64,000 bases of DNA from Sepiola atlantica (taxonomy: Eukaryota; Mollusca; Cephalopoda; Sepiida; Sepiolidae). A model generated the notes under the pieces. It was given only the letters and a program-made list of their open reading frames with translations. It made no database searches and had not been told where the DNA came from. Positions 23,613 to 35,603 of this stretch are shown here, piece after piece (position 1 is the stretch's first letter; the number at the start of each line of letters is the position of its first letter). The position numbers were made by a program, and so were the translations under genes. The stretch lies in NCBI GenBank assembly GCA_963556195.1, contig OY744525.1:81326040-81390039 (forward strand), given 5' to 3'.

Positions 23613-24110
23613 AGTCTGACAACATTTTAGTTCAAAGTACTTTCTTTTTCTCTTGAGACGAGAAAATAAAGCAACTCCCTGACATTCGGACTAGGATATA
23701 AGCAAGGCGCACACAGTTCTGGGTCGCTTTAGACCCCAGCCCGGTTGAGGTAGTCTCTTAACTAGCTGAGTGAGTGAATGAGTGAGTGAGTCCTGTCCCC
23801 TTTTTATTTTCGATAATAGAGATCCTTCAATATGCTAACTCCTTATTTTTATTTTGCCCTTGGCCTTATCCATTTTTTTTTTATCTTGGAAGGACACCAT
23901 CCACTATTTCATTTTCTCCCACCTAAGTCTCACTCCTATTTAGAGATCGACTTGTTTTTTGTAAAAGTAAAAACGGAAAACATTGGTCGGTTTATTCTTA
24001 GAAAGGGATAGGAGGGTCTTATTAATCCTAATCAATATTTTACTTTTTTATTATTAGTCATACATAAAGGAAGGCAGATGGGTTTTTACTCCCACTGTCA
24101 TTATTACATC
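23613..24110. other. Intergenic, no gene seen
   Basis: No coding frame, RNA gene or known repeat. A short (GAGT)n-like stretch lies near 23770-23790. Confidence 0.5.
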
Positions 24111-24114
24111 TATT

Positions 24115-24515
24115 CCCACTAAGTGCTCCCCGAAAGAGTCTATGAGGGCATAATCTCCTTAAAACTTAAAATATATTCTATTCTTATGAAATTTAAATTA
24201 TATGTATAAAATTTGACGAGGCAGTCAATGGAAGTAGTTTTGAATCTTTAATTACCCTCCTAACCTAAGGGAGCTATGTGAGAGGTCAAACCTTCTTTAA
24301 AACATCAAATATTTTGATGAAATTTATATCATATGTATAAAATATCTAGGGAAGACAATGGAAGTGGTCCCGAATCTCTGCGTTACCCTCTATGTGTCGA
24401 ATATCTATGTGTCTCTACCTCTAAGTGACCCATGTGCACACAACCCCTTAAAGCTTCAAATATCTATATCCGATTTTAATGAAATTTAAACCATATGTAT
24501 AAGACAATAATTCAG
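24115..24515. repeat. Degenerate tandem array, about three units
   Basis: The core 'atgaaattt(a/t)(a/t)a' followed by 'atatgtataa' recurs near 24187, 24318 and 24478. Flanking words 'caatggaagt' and 'ttaccctc' appear in the same positions of the first two units. The period is about 130-160 bases, with strong divergence. Confidence 0.65.
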
Positions 24516-24649
24516 AGAGTTTTTCAACATTTCAGCTTCTTACGACTATATTAGGGGCGAAACGGGAGGACGGGGTTAGTAAAAAAGAAGAAAGTAATAT
24601 GGTGTTATGAGCATAGTGAAAAAGTACATAGTAGTGATCCTCATTCAAT

Positions 24650-25230
24650 CCCGAACAACGTCGGGTTTTCCTGCTAGTTTATAAGAAATGTTTTAATCCT
24701 TGTATTTAAGCAACGCCAAATTAAGATATTGATAATTGAAGAGTTAACATCAAGAGTGTAGCAGTTTGTCACAATATAAAGAGAAAGTTTTACAGCTCTA
24801 TTTTTAGAGAGGGGGGGGGAATTTTTTGCCTAAAGATCTGTTGAAAAATCAAGTAAGTAGGCGACCATTTTATGTTATCTAACCTATAAAGTATATCTTG
24901 TCATATTTTCAAAGTCAGACACAAATAGTATTTAAGCTGACAAATCAAACTTTTCTTCTGACTTGACAATTTTCTATTTGTTATTGTTGTACCATGTTAT
25001 TGGCAATAGAATAATGTACTTAGCTACAATTTATTTTTAAACATTACTTCGTCCGACCCAGATGATTACCAATATGAAACATTTTTAAATAATCACCTAA
25101 AAATAAAAATCAGAAAGGGGTATAACTAATTTTATATTGAAAAATATAATAAGAGTTGTCTACCTTTAGTGTAAAAATGTGCAAACAAATAAAAATTAAA
25201 AACTAAAATGACTTTGTATTATTCGGACTA
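24650..25230 (-). repeat. Dispersed repeat R2, inverse copy
   Basis: Inverse of 14713-15115: 'tatcttgtcatattttcaaa', 'cttctgacttgacaatttt' and 'aatatgaaacattttt' complement words there. The distal end has 'acaacgtcgggttttcctgc', a degenerate form of the CCCGG core. Confidence 0.65.
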
Positions 25231-25440
25231 CCGTTCTCATCTTGAATGTTATTCTCATGTTTCAGCCGATGAAACCTCCAACCTTATTCAAGTGCGTTTT
25301 GTTGAACTCGCAAATCTCTACAGAATTCCTGAGTTCAACAAGATGCACCTGTAGAAGGTTGAAGGTTACATCAGCTGAAACGTTGTGAGATTAATATCCA
25401 AAATGAGATCAGTAGTTCAAATAATGCAAATTATCAGTCC
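25225..25440 (+). repeat. Dispersed repeat H, inverted dimer
   Basis: The left part (25228-25275), 'ctcatcttgaatgttattct', is the complement of the conserved tail of repeat H, and the right part (25300-25440) is the element in plus orientation with 'cacctgtagaagg' and 'atcagctgaaacgtt'. The two halves therefore face each other. Confidence 0.6.
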
Positions 25441-25492
25441 TTATCTAAAAAGTTCCAAAACATGAAATGACTTGACTGTATCGCCGATGTAG

Positions 25493-25593
25493 CAGTCATA
25501 AACATTAACATTTCTTTCTCCTTGCGGAAAGCAGCCCTTGTGAGGTGATTTGGTCACACGAGGACCAATCAGACACCATGGTGCATTAATGAT
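25493..25593 (+). mobile_element. LTR-A, 5' fragment
   Basis: Starts 'tgtagcagtcataaac', identical to the start of the LTR at 32063, and includes 'gaggaccaatcagac'. It stops near 25593, where the LINE begins. Confidence 0.7.
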
Positions 25594-25599
25594 GTCGTT

Positions 25600-27258
25600 T
25601 GCACGGCAACTGATAATGCTGAACTACTTGCCCAGCATTTCGTCTTAAACTCCACTTTGGACTCTGCAAACCACTCTCTCCCAAATTTCCTATTGCGGAC
25701 TGAAGCCACACTTGATGACTTCATCTCATGTCCGGGACATCATAAAAAACCTTGACACCTCCAAAGCATGTGGGCCTGATCTTATACCAGAAATAGAATA
25801 AAGAAATGCTTTGCAGAACTGGCCCCTGTCCTCTCCAAACTCTACAACAAATCTCTTGCTAAATCTTGCTTCCCTGATAGTTGGAAAATTGCCTCTGTGG
25901 TACCAGTCTTCAAGAATTCTTGAGATAGAACTGACCCTCAGAATTATCACCCCATCAGTCTACTCTGCTCTTTGCTCAAATCTTTGAATCCTTAATCAAT
26001 CTAGCGATAGTCCATCACCTTGTTAATGTTAAACTTCTTTCTGACCATCAGTATAGATTTAGGCAAGCACGGTTGACTGCAGATATCCTAACGGTCATCT
26101 CTGAACGCATATACCATACACTGGACAAGGCAGATGAAGCTAGAGCAGTAGTACTTGATATATTCAAAGCATTTCACAAGGTTTGGCATAAAGGTCTTCT
26201 CATAAAAATTAATTCATATGGTATTACTGGGCGAATATTTAATATAATTAGATCCTTCCTATCCAAAAGAAATATCCAGGTTGTCCTTGATGGCCGTTCA
26301 TCCAAACAACATGACATAAATGCAGGTATACCTCAGGGATCGATCCTTGGACCTTTATGTTTCCTGATTTTCATAAATTCCCTCCCTGATACATTGTGTT
26401 TGAAATGGGTATATTTGCTGACGACACCACGTTCTACACCTGTCATAAGGGTAAAACTGATGTGCACATATCCAAGGCAATGGCTGAATCCTTAGAAAGT
26501 GACCTCCAGTCTGTAGTGGAATGGGGTTATAAAATGGATGGTAACACTTAATGCTGCTAAGACAAAGCGCCTTTCCTTCAACAACTACAAGAAACCTCTT
26601 CAACCACCGATTGTCATGATAAATAACACGCTACCTGAGAGTCCAACATTCAAACTCCTCGGCCTAACATTGACAGGTAACATGAATTGGAACAAATACA
26701 TAGAAGACATTGCCAAGGCTGCTGCAAAGAAGGTGGGCTCCCTTTACAGTGCTAGAAAACTGCTCACATCTGACAGTATCCTATATCTCTATGAAGCCAC
26801 CATCCACCCATGCATGGAGTATTGTTGTCACATCTTGGCTGGGGCACCATTCACTAGTTTCTTAGACAAGGTCCCAAAAAGAGTATCTAATAAGTCCCTC
26901 ACTATCCACCCAGCTCCAGCCCCTGTCCTATCGCCACAATGTTGCATTTTTGTGCTTCTTTTACAAGTACTTCAATAGAATGTGCTCCAATGAACTTGTT
27001 GCTCTAGTGCCCCCTCCACGTAAATACACTCGACCAACCCGACAATCAGCTGAATCCCATCTATTCACTGTGGAGGTCCCCAGATGCCAGAGTGCCTTCT
27101 ACTCCAATAGCTTCTTTTCTCAAGCTGTCAGCCTTTGGAATTCCCTCCCTGCTCCCTGTTTTCCCGATTGTACCGACATACAGAAATTTAAAACTAATGT
27201 GAACAAGCATCTCGCTGCACAGCTCCTAATTTAGGATGACCCCCCCCCCCCTAAACTT
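25600..27258 (+). mobile_element. CR1/Jockey-like LINE, RT to 3' end
   Basis: Longest member of this family here. Broken frames give VRDIIKNLDTSKACGPDLIP, then ELAPVLSKLYNKSLAKS, AVVLDIFKAFHKVWHKGLL, GIPQGSILGPLCFLIFIN, a frameshifted active-site region, EYCCHILAG and finally VSLWNSLPAPCFPD with KFKTNVNKHLAAQLLI. The endonuclease half is missing (5' truncation), and stops or frameshifts occur near 25920, 26400 and 26520. It ends in a C-rich run. Confidence 0.9.
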
Positions 27259-27359
27259 TCACCCTAATTCTCAGTAGCCTCTTTTTTTCTACAGTGGCAA
27301 CTTGTTTTGTTTGGGATAAACTAAGTTAAAAAAAATAAACAACCGGAACTTTCAAGGAC

Positions 27360-27826
27360 TGTATCAGTCATAAATACTATTATTTTCTCTCTTGGAGAGC
27401 TGCCTCTGTGAGGTGATTAGGCCCAACTAGGACCAATCAGCTTTTAAGGCATATTAATTTCATCAGTCCCTTGAAGGACTACTTCAGTCCTTTAGGGAAT
27501 CTCGGACAGCAGGCAGTGTTTCCTAAAGGCAATGAAGAAATATCGTTTCCTCTCTTCTCTGCTCACTTCACTCATGCTGAGTGAAGCTGTCTTCACTTAA
27601 GATATATTCCTCCAAGAAAAGTGGCATCCCACAAACTTTATTACTTTCTTCACTTGGACACTGTCCAACTTTCTCCAACCTACACCCAACGGTGTAGGTC
27701 ATTTAAATAAATACTTATCGTCATTGTTCATAAAACGTTTTTGTTTTCCTTTCATGTTACAACTATTATAGTTGTTGCAAATAATATTATAGGACATGGT
27801 TTTAACAGTCTATGCTAAGATTAGCT
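27360..27826 (+). mobile_element. LTR-A, nearly complete
   Basis: Aligns with 32063-32503 and 51141-51630: 'aggaccaatcagc' (CCAAT box), 'aaggactacttcag', 'caacggtgtaggtc', 'taaataaata' (poly(A)-like) and 'gtctatgctaagattagctc'. Non-coding. The 3' TACA end is replaced by a junction with a second, partial LTR-A. Confidence 0.75.
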
Positions 27827-27834
27827 CTTATAGG

Positions 27835-28405
27835 ATTACTTCCAGCCCCTTTGGGAATTGCAGACAGCATCCCCAGAGAGTATCCCCGGCACCCACAAAG
27901 AAAGACGTCCTTTCTCTTGCCTCTGTTCACCAGACAAATTATTTATCTCCCTCCCACCGCAGGAAGATGTGACACAAGGTCAGAAAGTGGGATTTGGTGG
28001 GCCAGCGCACTAGAGGAAATGCACTGTGACCCCGCAAAAAATACCTTGGCAGCCCCGTAGGCATTCCCCGACAGTTAGCAATAAACTAACTCCTCCCCAA
28101 AAGAGGGAAGGCAAGGCCTGGGAGGGTGGACCTCTTAGGACGATCCAGAACCGTACCTCAGCCCGGCAGATGAAAGGCCACCATCTGTCATAATGGCCCA
28201 CCTCTATCAGACTGATTGTCGAGTACGAATCCTTGACATGGTAAGTATGGCGTCTCTGACTTTCATAGAAGGACCATCCACCCAAGCAAGGCTATTTTCC
28301 ACTGGAAACTTTTTTTACTTTCTTCCTTCATTGTGACACTGTCTTAACTTTCAGCTACCTACACCCAATAGTGTAGGTCCTATAAATAAATACATATCGC
28401 TAGTT
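27835..28405 (+). mobile_element. LTR-A, partial, split by a SINE
   Basis: The segments 27835-27936 ('cagcccctttgggaattgc', 'agaaagacgtcctttctc') and 28247-28405 ('cacccaatagtgtaggtcc', 'taaataaatac') are consecutive parts of LTR-A. The gap is filled by the SINE at 27937-28245, so the SINE came later. Confidence 0.7.
27937..28245 (-). mobile_element. SINE body A, long form, inserted in LTR-A
   Basis: Reads 'ccgcaggaagatgtgacaca', 'cttggcagccccgtaggcat', 'ggcaaggcctgggagggtgg' and 'gactgattgtcgag' in the same order as 7557-7865. No U2 head; it carries the long 5' extension. Confidence 0.8.
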
Positions 28406-28964
28406 TCCCTTCTTGTTGATTTTAAATGAAAATTAAAAAGTAAAATTGTCCACTTAAAAATTAGAGGCGGGTTAAGATTTTTCGAAAAGACAATATAAAA
28501 TTGTGTATAAGCGATAGTTTTTTTTTTTTAGATTATGACATGCTGAACGTTTTGGAGTAAAAATCAATGTAATATTATGCCTGAAATCTGAAGAAAAACA
28601 CTTTTTAAATGAGTAAATATGCTAGTATTATCGGCTTATTTCTCACATGACGCCATATTTGCTAGGACGACCTATTGGTAATAAGCCTATGTACTAATTT
28701 TAAAAAGTTTTTTTTCCTCTCTTCCTATTAATACGTAATGCTAACGTTCACCATGTCATAAAACACAAAACATTTTATCGCCTCTATCGCATTTTCGAAA
28801 AATCTTAACGTTAACACATCTTAAACGGCATTGGACTGTTGCGGAAATCTAATTTTTAAAAAGGGTGCGCTGGTAGCAGCACGGTACCAAATTGAAAGAT
28901 GAATTTGGGACGCTAAAACCTACACAATCGAAAAATGGTCTCAAATCCACGGTCTACCTTTTCT
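28406..28964. other. AT-rich intergenic DNA
   Basis: Nothing recognised apart from homopolymer runs. No frame of interest. Confidence 0.5.
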
Positions 28965-29090
28965 TTCTTTCATATTAAGAGTCCAATTTCTGTAATGAAG
29001 TTTAAGATGTTGTTCGTTGGGGTTAGTGTTTTTGAACAGATCCTTCAGGCTATTCGAGTTGCAGTATTTCCCACGGCTTTGTTGGAGATC
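28965..29090 (-). mobile_element. LINE RNase H-type 3' fragment
   Basis: Parallels 17085-17195 base for base in many places: 'ctgtaatgaagtttaagat', 'tgaacagatccttcag', 'cacggctttgttggaga'. It therefore belongs to the same I/Jockey-type element, minus strand, and only about 125 bases remain. Confidence 0.7.
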
Positions 29091-29094
29091 ATTG

Positions 29095-29520
29095 GGGTGC
29101 AGAGTTCATTGCACCAAAATGTGGTACAAGTCCGGGAGTTAGAGAAACCCAGCTCCCCTCCAAGGGAACAGACCTGTCAACATTTCTTGGTAGAGTCAAT
29201 AAGCTAACCCCGCCCACCCTAAGTAAGAGATCATGCCTGAGAGAGTGCACCTCTCTATCCACCCAGCTCATTCCGACAAAGAAAGGTCAAGTTGTCAGTC
29301 CCTAGTTTGCCAGAATGATGCCAAGTAATAAGGGGGGAGGGGTAAAAAGCCAGCACACCCTCATTTTGGTACACTTTGGCTCCGCAAAAATAACCTGAGC
29401 AGCCCATTCTCAAAGGGAGAAGGTAAAGCCTGTGAGGACGCACGCACCTGAACGTAAGAATATCTGTTCACCGACGAGACAGACCCTCTCAGCCAAAATG
29501 ATTCCCAAGGACGTATGTAA
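29095..29520 (-). mobile_element. Degenerate SINE body A pieces
   Basis: The part 29340-29430 retains 'taaaaagccagcac', 'aataacctgagcagccc' and 'gggagaaggtaaagcctg' from body A. 29095-29280 has weaker matches. The order suggests two old overlapping insertions or an internally rearranged copy. Confidence 0.5.
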
Positions 29521-30097
29521 GAAAAACAGTCGGGCGAACAAGTTATTCTGGTAAAGAAAAAAATCTAGCGAATGAAAGGAATTCTGTAAATTCTAGATTT
29601 TCAGCAGTCGAACAAGACTTGACTTGTTTCTTTAAGTGAAATGAATAACAGACGGAGAGAAGGTAGATTTAGTTCCTTCCGGAAATAACACCCGAGTTTC
29701 CTCCTTTCTTTTCCTAATGACCGGTGCGCACATTTATTTCCCCTTCCTTCTCTTTTATTTCCTTTGACACCGGCTCTTCCCTGTTAAAAGAAATAACAAA
29801 AACAGAAAAAAGGGGGCCAACACTCATTTTTATTTTGCCGTAAAAAGGAAATCGAAACACTGATTAATATATATTAATCCCCTCCCTCGAACAAATATAT
29901 ATTCGTAGCAGCTCTTCTTTTATGCAGGTTTGAATTTTCAAGTTATTCTTTTTCTTTTTTTTCTCTGTTTATTATAACTTTTATCTTTTATCCTTTTTTG
30001 TTTATTTTTATATTTTTGTCTTCCTATCTGTGTTTTGTTGTGATTTTCCATCTAACCGTATTTTAAAAATTATTTTTACTGTTTTTATTTGATTCTT

Positions 30098-30102
<5 letters not shown>
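29521..30102. other. T/C-rich intergenic DNA
   Basis: Pyrimidine-rich stretches at 29690-29780 and 29930-30050. No gene seen. Confidence 0.5.

Positions 30103-30154
<52 letters not shown>
30103..30154. repeat. (TA)n microsatellite
   Basis: About 26 uninterrupted AT units. Confidence 0.95.
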
Positions 30155-30157
<3 letters not shown>

Positions 30158-30194
30158 ATTACATCGAAAAAGTGAAAAACTAACTGTAACAACA

Positions 30195-30660
30195 CTGACT
30201 TGCCCGGTAGTCTTTTTACTTTCATTTTTACTTCGCCCATTGCATCCCACCCCTTTATTTTTTTCCTCTTAATTAATTTCGATTGACGCTGCCAAACCGG
30301 ATGTAGAATCTGTACAAATTATGCTTTTCATTAACCCAACCACCAACCCTAAGTACGGGTTGGCAATAAGCCACCCCGAACTAAAATAAATTAAAACGTC
30401 GTATTTCCTTTTTAATATATGTCAAGATCGACCTCACGATACCGTTGTACCTCCTTTGATCAAAATGAAATATACTTATCCAAGTAGCCCAGGTAATGTA
30501 GTTTAAAAATATATATATAATCATGGAGGCTATCTTCAAAACCCGAGGAGTTCGTAAACAGACAGGAACTACAAATTTATATACAGAGAAGATAAGAAAC
30601 TATTTTTGCTAATTTTGAAACTTAAATTTATTCCGGCTATCTTGAACTTTTCGGCTTTAA
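30195..30660 (+). repeat. Dispersed repeat R3-related segment
   Basis: 'cttgcccggtagtctttttac' type start matches 2490-2510. The downstream body is largely unique ('caaccaccaaccctaag'). It leads directly into the inverted repeat at 30665. Confidence 0.45.
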
Positions 30661-30664
30661 GATG

Positions 30665-30869
30665 ACTGCCATTGCTATTGAAACAACATTATCTTAACAA
30701 AATCAGTTCTACTTTTATAACAATTTGGTTCAAGTAATAATTGAATGACCAAACAATACCGTAATAATTAGGTTATATTACTATTGTATTGTTATTAAAT
30801 TATTAATTGAACCAAATTGTTATAACACTTGAACTAATTTTGTTAAGATAATGTTGTTTCAATGGCAGA
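30665..30869. repeat. Fold-back inverted repeat
   Basis: The left arm runs from 'actgccattgctattgaaac' (30665) and the right arm ends with 'atgttgtttcaatggcag' (30868). Inner arms 'caatttggttcaagtaat' and 'attgaaccaaattgtt' also pair imperfectly. Total about 205 bases. No protein coding; resembles a fold-back or MITE-type element. Confidence 0.8.
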
Positions 30870-30899
30870 CACCTTAAAGCTGAAAAGTTCAAAATAACC

Positions 30900-31599
30900 T
30901 TTATTCCTTACAGTTTTCTTTAATGCACCATTTTAAATAAATTATTTGATTCATCGATTTTTATTCTTTTAATTATACAAATCTTATTTGGTACACGTTA
31001 TGAATCACGCTGATCCTCGAGTGTCTTCAGTCTCTCTGTACAAAGGTTTGTCGGGACAACCTGACATGAGGATACTTCACCCTACAAGTAAACCCTGACC
31101 AAATATTCAAAATAACATAGTATTCGCAACACAAATAAGATCACCTCGACACGGCTATACACTGGCTCATACAAGGAATGGTGCATCTTCTCCATGTAAT
31201 GTTACCTCAAGTAACAGCACTTAGCTGGTCACCAGACAAGATATATTCTTGTCCTTGAATCCGGTACGACCTATAGACCACAAGAAATATATACTATAGT
31301 ATATATGACAAACTGGGGAAAAGAAAATTAATGTTCTTAACTTCTTTACTAACTCAACATTTGACATGTAAAGGAGACCTTTAATCCATTTATATCTATG
31401 TATCTCATATAGATATAAAATGTTAGCCCCAGGAAGGGGCCCCTCGATTTCTGAGAACTTCGACTGAAGTAAAAAAGAAAAGAACACAATATTTGATAAG
31501 ATGGAGTGCTAGCAACAAATGAACAGGACAAGAGGGATGCTTGGAGACATTGTTGAATACTGAGTTTTCATGGAACCAAGAAACAGTATCCGGTCCAAC
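30900..31599. other. Intergenic, no gene seen
   Basis: Mixed composition. A 128-codon minus-strand frame at 31423-31809 overlaps the RTE-like element and is not supported as a gene. Confidence 0.45.
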
Positions 31600-33600
31600 T
31601 ATAAGAATGTAGAAAGAAATGGTACGGGAAAGCTGTAAGATGAAGAAGGCTAAGTCTGCAGAACCCTCAGATGTTGTTGCAGAAATGTTGAAGGCTAAAC
31701 ACGCATTGAGATAATCACAGACTTGACATATCAGATCATAGTAGAAGATGTTATCCTGAAAGAGTGGGAACTTAGTACAGTTGTGAATTGTTGCAAGGGT
31801 AAAGGGCAAGCACTAGATGTAGGTAATTACAGAGGTTTAAAGTAAATGGATCCTGAAAGTGGTTGAGAGAATAATTGAGTAGCAGATAAGAAGTCTGATA
31901 AGCATAGATGAAATGCAGTTTGGGTTTATGCCTGGGAAAAGTACTACTGGTGCCATTTTTATCCTGAGAAAAATGCAAGAGAAGTATCTTGGTAAGAAGA
32001 AAAACCTGTATTTTGCTTTTGTGAATTTGGAGAAAGCTTTTGACAGCGTGCCAAGAGATGTATGTAGCAGTCATAAACAGTTACATTTCTTTCTTCTTGC
32101 GGAGAACAGCCCCTGTGTGGACCAATCAGCCTCCAAGGTGTATTAATTTCAACCGACCTTTGAAGGACTACTTCCAGACCCTTAAGGAATTATAGAAGGT
32201 CAACAGAGAGTTTCCAAACACCTCCAGAAGAAAGACGTCCTCTCTTTGTCAACGTGACAGCTGAGCAAGGCTGGAAGAGATACAGCTCAAAGAAAAGCGG
32301 CAGCCGGACTTCTTATTTTATTACTTTCATTCCTTTTCTTTACCGTCTAAACTTTTGGGCAACCTACAACCAACTGTGTAGGTCACTCAAATGAATATAT
32401 CGTTATTTATAGAAGGGCTTTGTTTTCCTTTTGTTTGATGACCGTTTTGTTACAAAAAATATTATTGAAATTGGTCTTACAGTCTATGCTAAGATTAGTT
32501 GGGTTGGGTTTCTGTAAATTAGGGGTAAATGAGTCGTTAGTAAAGGTTATTCAACTTCAAGCGGTATTAAAATGGGCATACATCAGGGATTTGCTTTTCA
32601 TTTGCATCAGGGAGTTTCGTACGGGTTGTCTGGAAGAGATGCTGTATGCTGATAATTAAGTTCGCGTCTGAATAAATTGAAGATCTACTCGTTAAGTAAA
32701 AAACTTGGAAGAATGCTATGGCAAGTAAAGATTTGGGAGTGAATGTTATAAAGACCAAAGTGATGATCGGGGTGGTTGTAGTGTTGGAAAGCCTCCAGAA
32801 AGAGGAAAGTTCTCCTGCTCAATTTGTGAAAAGAGACTCAATTCAATTTTTGTGGTACTTGTAAGCATTGGATACGCAAGAAGTGCAGTGGAATTATTGG
32901 GTGGTTGAAAGATGATAACCAGTTTATGAGCAAGAAGTGTAAGACAATGGAGACGGATGAGAACTCGGATGTGAAGAAAGTAAATTTGGATGGCGAGGCT
33001 ATTGAGGTTGTTCAAAAGTTTTGTTACCTTGATGATAAAATTGAAGCACAGGGAGGAGCTGGTGTTAGTGTGATAGGAAGAGTTAAGAGTGTATGGAGTA
33101 AGTTCAGGGAACTTCGGCCATTACTAAACAGCAGAGTGTTAACACTGTTGACCAAGGGACGCAATGTGATGATGTATGGAAGTGAAATCTGGCAACTGAG
33201 GGTTGAATACATGCGTTGCATGCAGAGAAATGATATTAGAATGATGCGATGAATGTATAATGTGAGTCTTAAATCCAGGCTTAGATCTGATTACTTAAGA
33301 GGAAGATTAATTATGGATAAGACAGGGAGATGTGTGCAGAAACAGGAGACTTCGTTGATAAAACATTGAAAGAATGGATGAAATTTATTGGGTCAGTAGA
33401 TGTAGAACAGTTAAGATAGCAGAGTCAGTTGGTAGGGGAAGGCCAATAAAATCATGTGGATGGACTTGAAAGAAAATGAGCCTAATAAAGATCCGGCCAT
33501 AGATATGTTATTTTGTAAGTCAATTTCTAAAAGCCGCCCAACACACGCCAGCATGTAAAACGGGCATTGAACCGAATATGATAATAATGATGATCAGAGA
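31600..33600 (+). mobile_element. RTE-like LINE, split by LTR-A
   Basis: The best RTE-type copy. Broken frames give SAEPSDVVAEMLKA, VVERIIE, then MQFGFMPGKSTTGAIFILRK and LYFAFVNLEKAFDSVPRD (up to 32060). After the inserted LTR come LGVNESLVKVIQL, EMLYADN, a degraded Cys-rich region, FCYLDDKIEAQGGAGVS and NVMMYGSEIWQLRVEYM. The active-site YADD has become YADN. It ends with 'cgccagcatgtaaaacgg' and an ATG/ATA-rich tail. Confidence 0.9.
32063..32503 (+). mobile_element. LTR-A inside an RTE-like LINE
   Basis: Begins TGTAGCAGTCATAAACAG and holds 'tgtggaccaatcagcc' (CCAAT box), 'gaagaaagacgtcctc', 'caactgtgtaggtc' and ends near 'gtctatgctaagattag'. It interrupts the LINE frame right after VPRD. 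The exact 3' border and target duplication are unclear. Confidence 0.75.
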
Positions 33601-33702
33601 AGAAATTAATTCATTTTTATTTTATAAATTTTACTAATCACGTTTATTTGTATTTACACACACACAATATTTGATCAGGTATTTTTTATTAATAGAGAAA
33701 TT

Positions 33703-34465
33703 AAGAAATGGATGGTAACATTTAATGCTACTAAGACAAAGCTCCTTTCCTTTTATGAGAAACTTTTTCAACCACCGATTGCCATGGCTAATAGCACTCT
33801 ACCTGAGAGTTCAACATTCAAACTCCTCGGCCTAACATTCAAAGGTAACATGAATTGGAACAAATAAATAGAAGACATTGCCAAGGCTGCAGCTAAGAAG
33901 GTGGGCTCCCTCTACCGCGGTAGAAAACTTCTCACACCTGCCACTATCCTATATTTCTACAAAGCCACCATTTGCAAGCATGGAGCATTGTTGCCACGTC
34001 TGGGTTGGAGCATCAACCATTAGTCTCTCCCTTTTAGACATGGTCCAAAAAAGAGTCTTCAATCTAATAGGTCCCACACTGTCAACCAAGCTCCATCCCC
34101 TGTCTCAATGACGCAATGTTGCATCCCAGTGCTTGTTTTACAAGTACTTCAATGGAATGTGTTCCACTGAACTTGCGGCACTGGTGCCCCCTCGACGTAA
34201 ATACACCCGACAAACTTGACAAGCAGCAAAATCCCACCCCTTCACAGTAGAGGTCCTCAGATGCCAGAAATAGCTTCTTCCCTTGAACTGCTAGCCTTTG
34301 GAATTCCCTCCCTGTTTCCTGCTTCCCTGACTGTACAAACATGCTGAAATTTAAATGTAATGTGAACAGACATCTCGCTGCTCAACTCCCTTCTTAGGAT
34401 GCCCCTAATTTTACAGTAGCTCCTTACGTCTCAAGGCAATGTGCCTTGTTTGAAGTGAATAAAAG
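33703..34465 (+). mobile_element. CR1/Jockey-like LINE, 3' half
   Basis: Parallels 26530-27250: TFNATKTKLLSF-like, 'ctcctcggcctaacattc', 'gcatggagcattgttgcc', 'gtgccccctcgacgtaaata', 'ctttggaattccctccctg' and 'gtgaacagacatctcgctgc'. Frames are broken by several stops and small deletions. Confidence 0.85.
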
Positions 34466-35593
34466 TAAAAGAATGACTAACAATTAATTTTTATCCAAAA
34501 TATGTCAATTTCAAAATTAAGTTCGGAAAAAAATTAACGAATATTCGACCATAATGGATCACTAAGCATATAAAGAAAACAAAATCATGTTGAAAACTGA
34601 CCTCTCACACTCTCAAATTTTTTAATTAAATTATGTCATAGTTTTTGTCAAAGAAATATTTATATAATACGATGATGGTTCTACATACTTTCACACGCTT
34701 TTTTAAAAAGTGAGATCATCTGATCAGCAAAGATGGTGACTAATTTGATGTCGCTAAGGTAAACAATTCCAACTTTACCCATTTAAAATGAATTGTTCTA
34801 AAATCAAATTATGTCGCCCCATCTACTAAAACAATACAATTTAAAATAAATACATTTTTTAAAAAGCGACATTCGTTTATTTGATTTGAAGAATTTTTAG
34901 CTGACTTATTTTTTACTGTAAGAAGACAGAATATTTTTTTTTGTTTTAAAAAGAATTAAATTGCTACAATTTTGAATAACTAAATAGAGAAGAGACATAT
35001 TCGTTTATTTAGCTGAAATGACTATTTTTACAGAAGAAGGTCATTGTTTTTTTTTTTAATAATATTGACTCTGAAAGACATTTATTATTTCAAAAGAAAT
35101 ATTATTATTATTATCAGTAAATTATATCGATAGATGAAGAAAGCAAGCATGGAATTTCCACAGGGTCCTGCTAATTAGATATAATTGTTTTATTCAATAA
35201 TATGGTGTTTTTGAAATAGTTCCGAGTGGTATTTTTTAGGATTACCATAAAATTGATATTAACAAATCATCAACAAGAATTTAAATATATCTTTCAAGGA
35301 GTTTTTTACCCCAGAGCCAAGTTGTTGTTTCCATGTATCACAGGCGCTTTCGTCTCATTGGAAGAAAGGCAGCATTCTCTGTCTATGTTTCTGTTCTGGG
35401 AAGTAGTGACGATGTCTATCATATCCAGATTTAAAGTCTCCTTGGACAAATATTCATACGGTATATAGACGTACACATCTTCTAACTGTCCTTTTACATG
35501 GTTGGTTGCATTTTGCTATTTTTTGCCAATAAATTTGATTGAGAGAGGATGAAAGAGAGAGGTAGGTGTCTTTCATCTTATTTCAATGTAAAT
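34466..35593. other. AT-rich intergenic DNA
   Basis: No gene. The words 'gatgaagaaagcaagcatgg' and 'cacagggtcctgctaa' at 35133-35176 resemble 57986-58035, hinting at the end of another dispersed repeat. Confidence 0.45.
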
Positions 35594-35603
35594 AAGACTG
35601 CTT

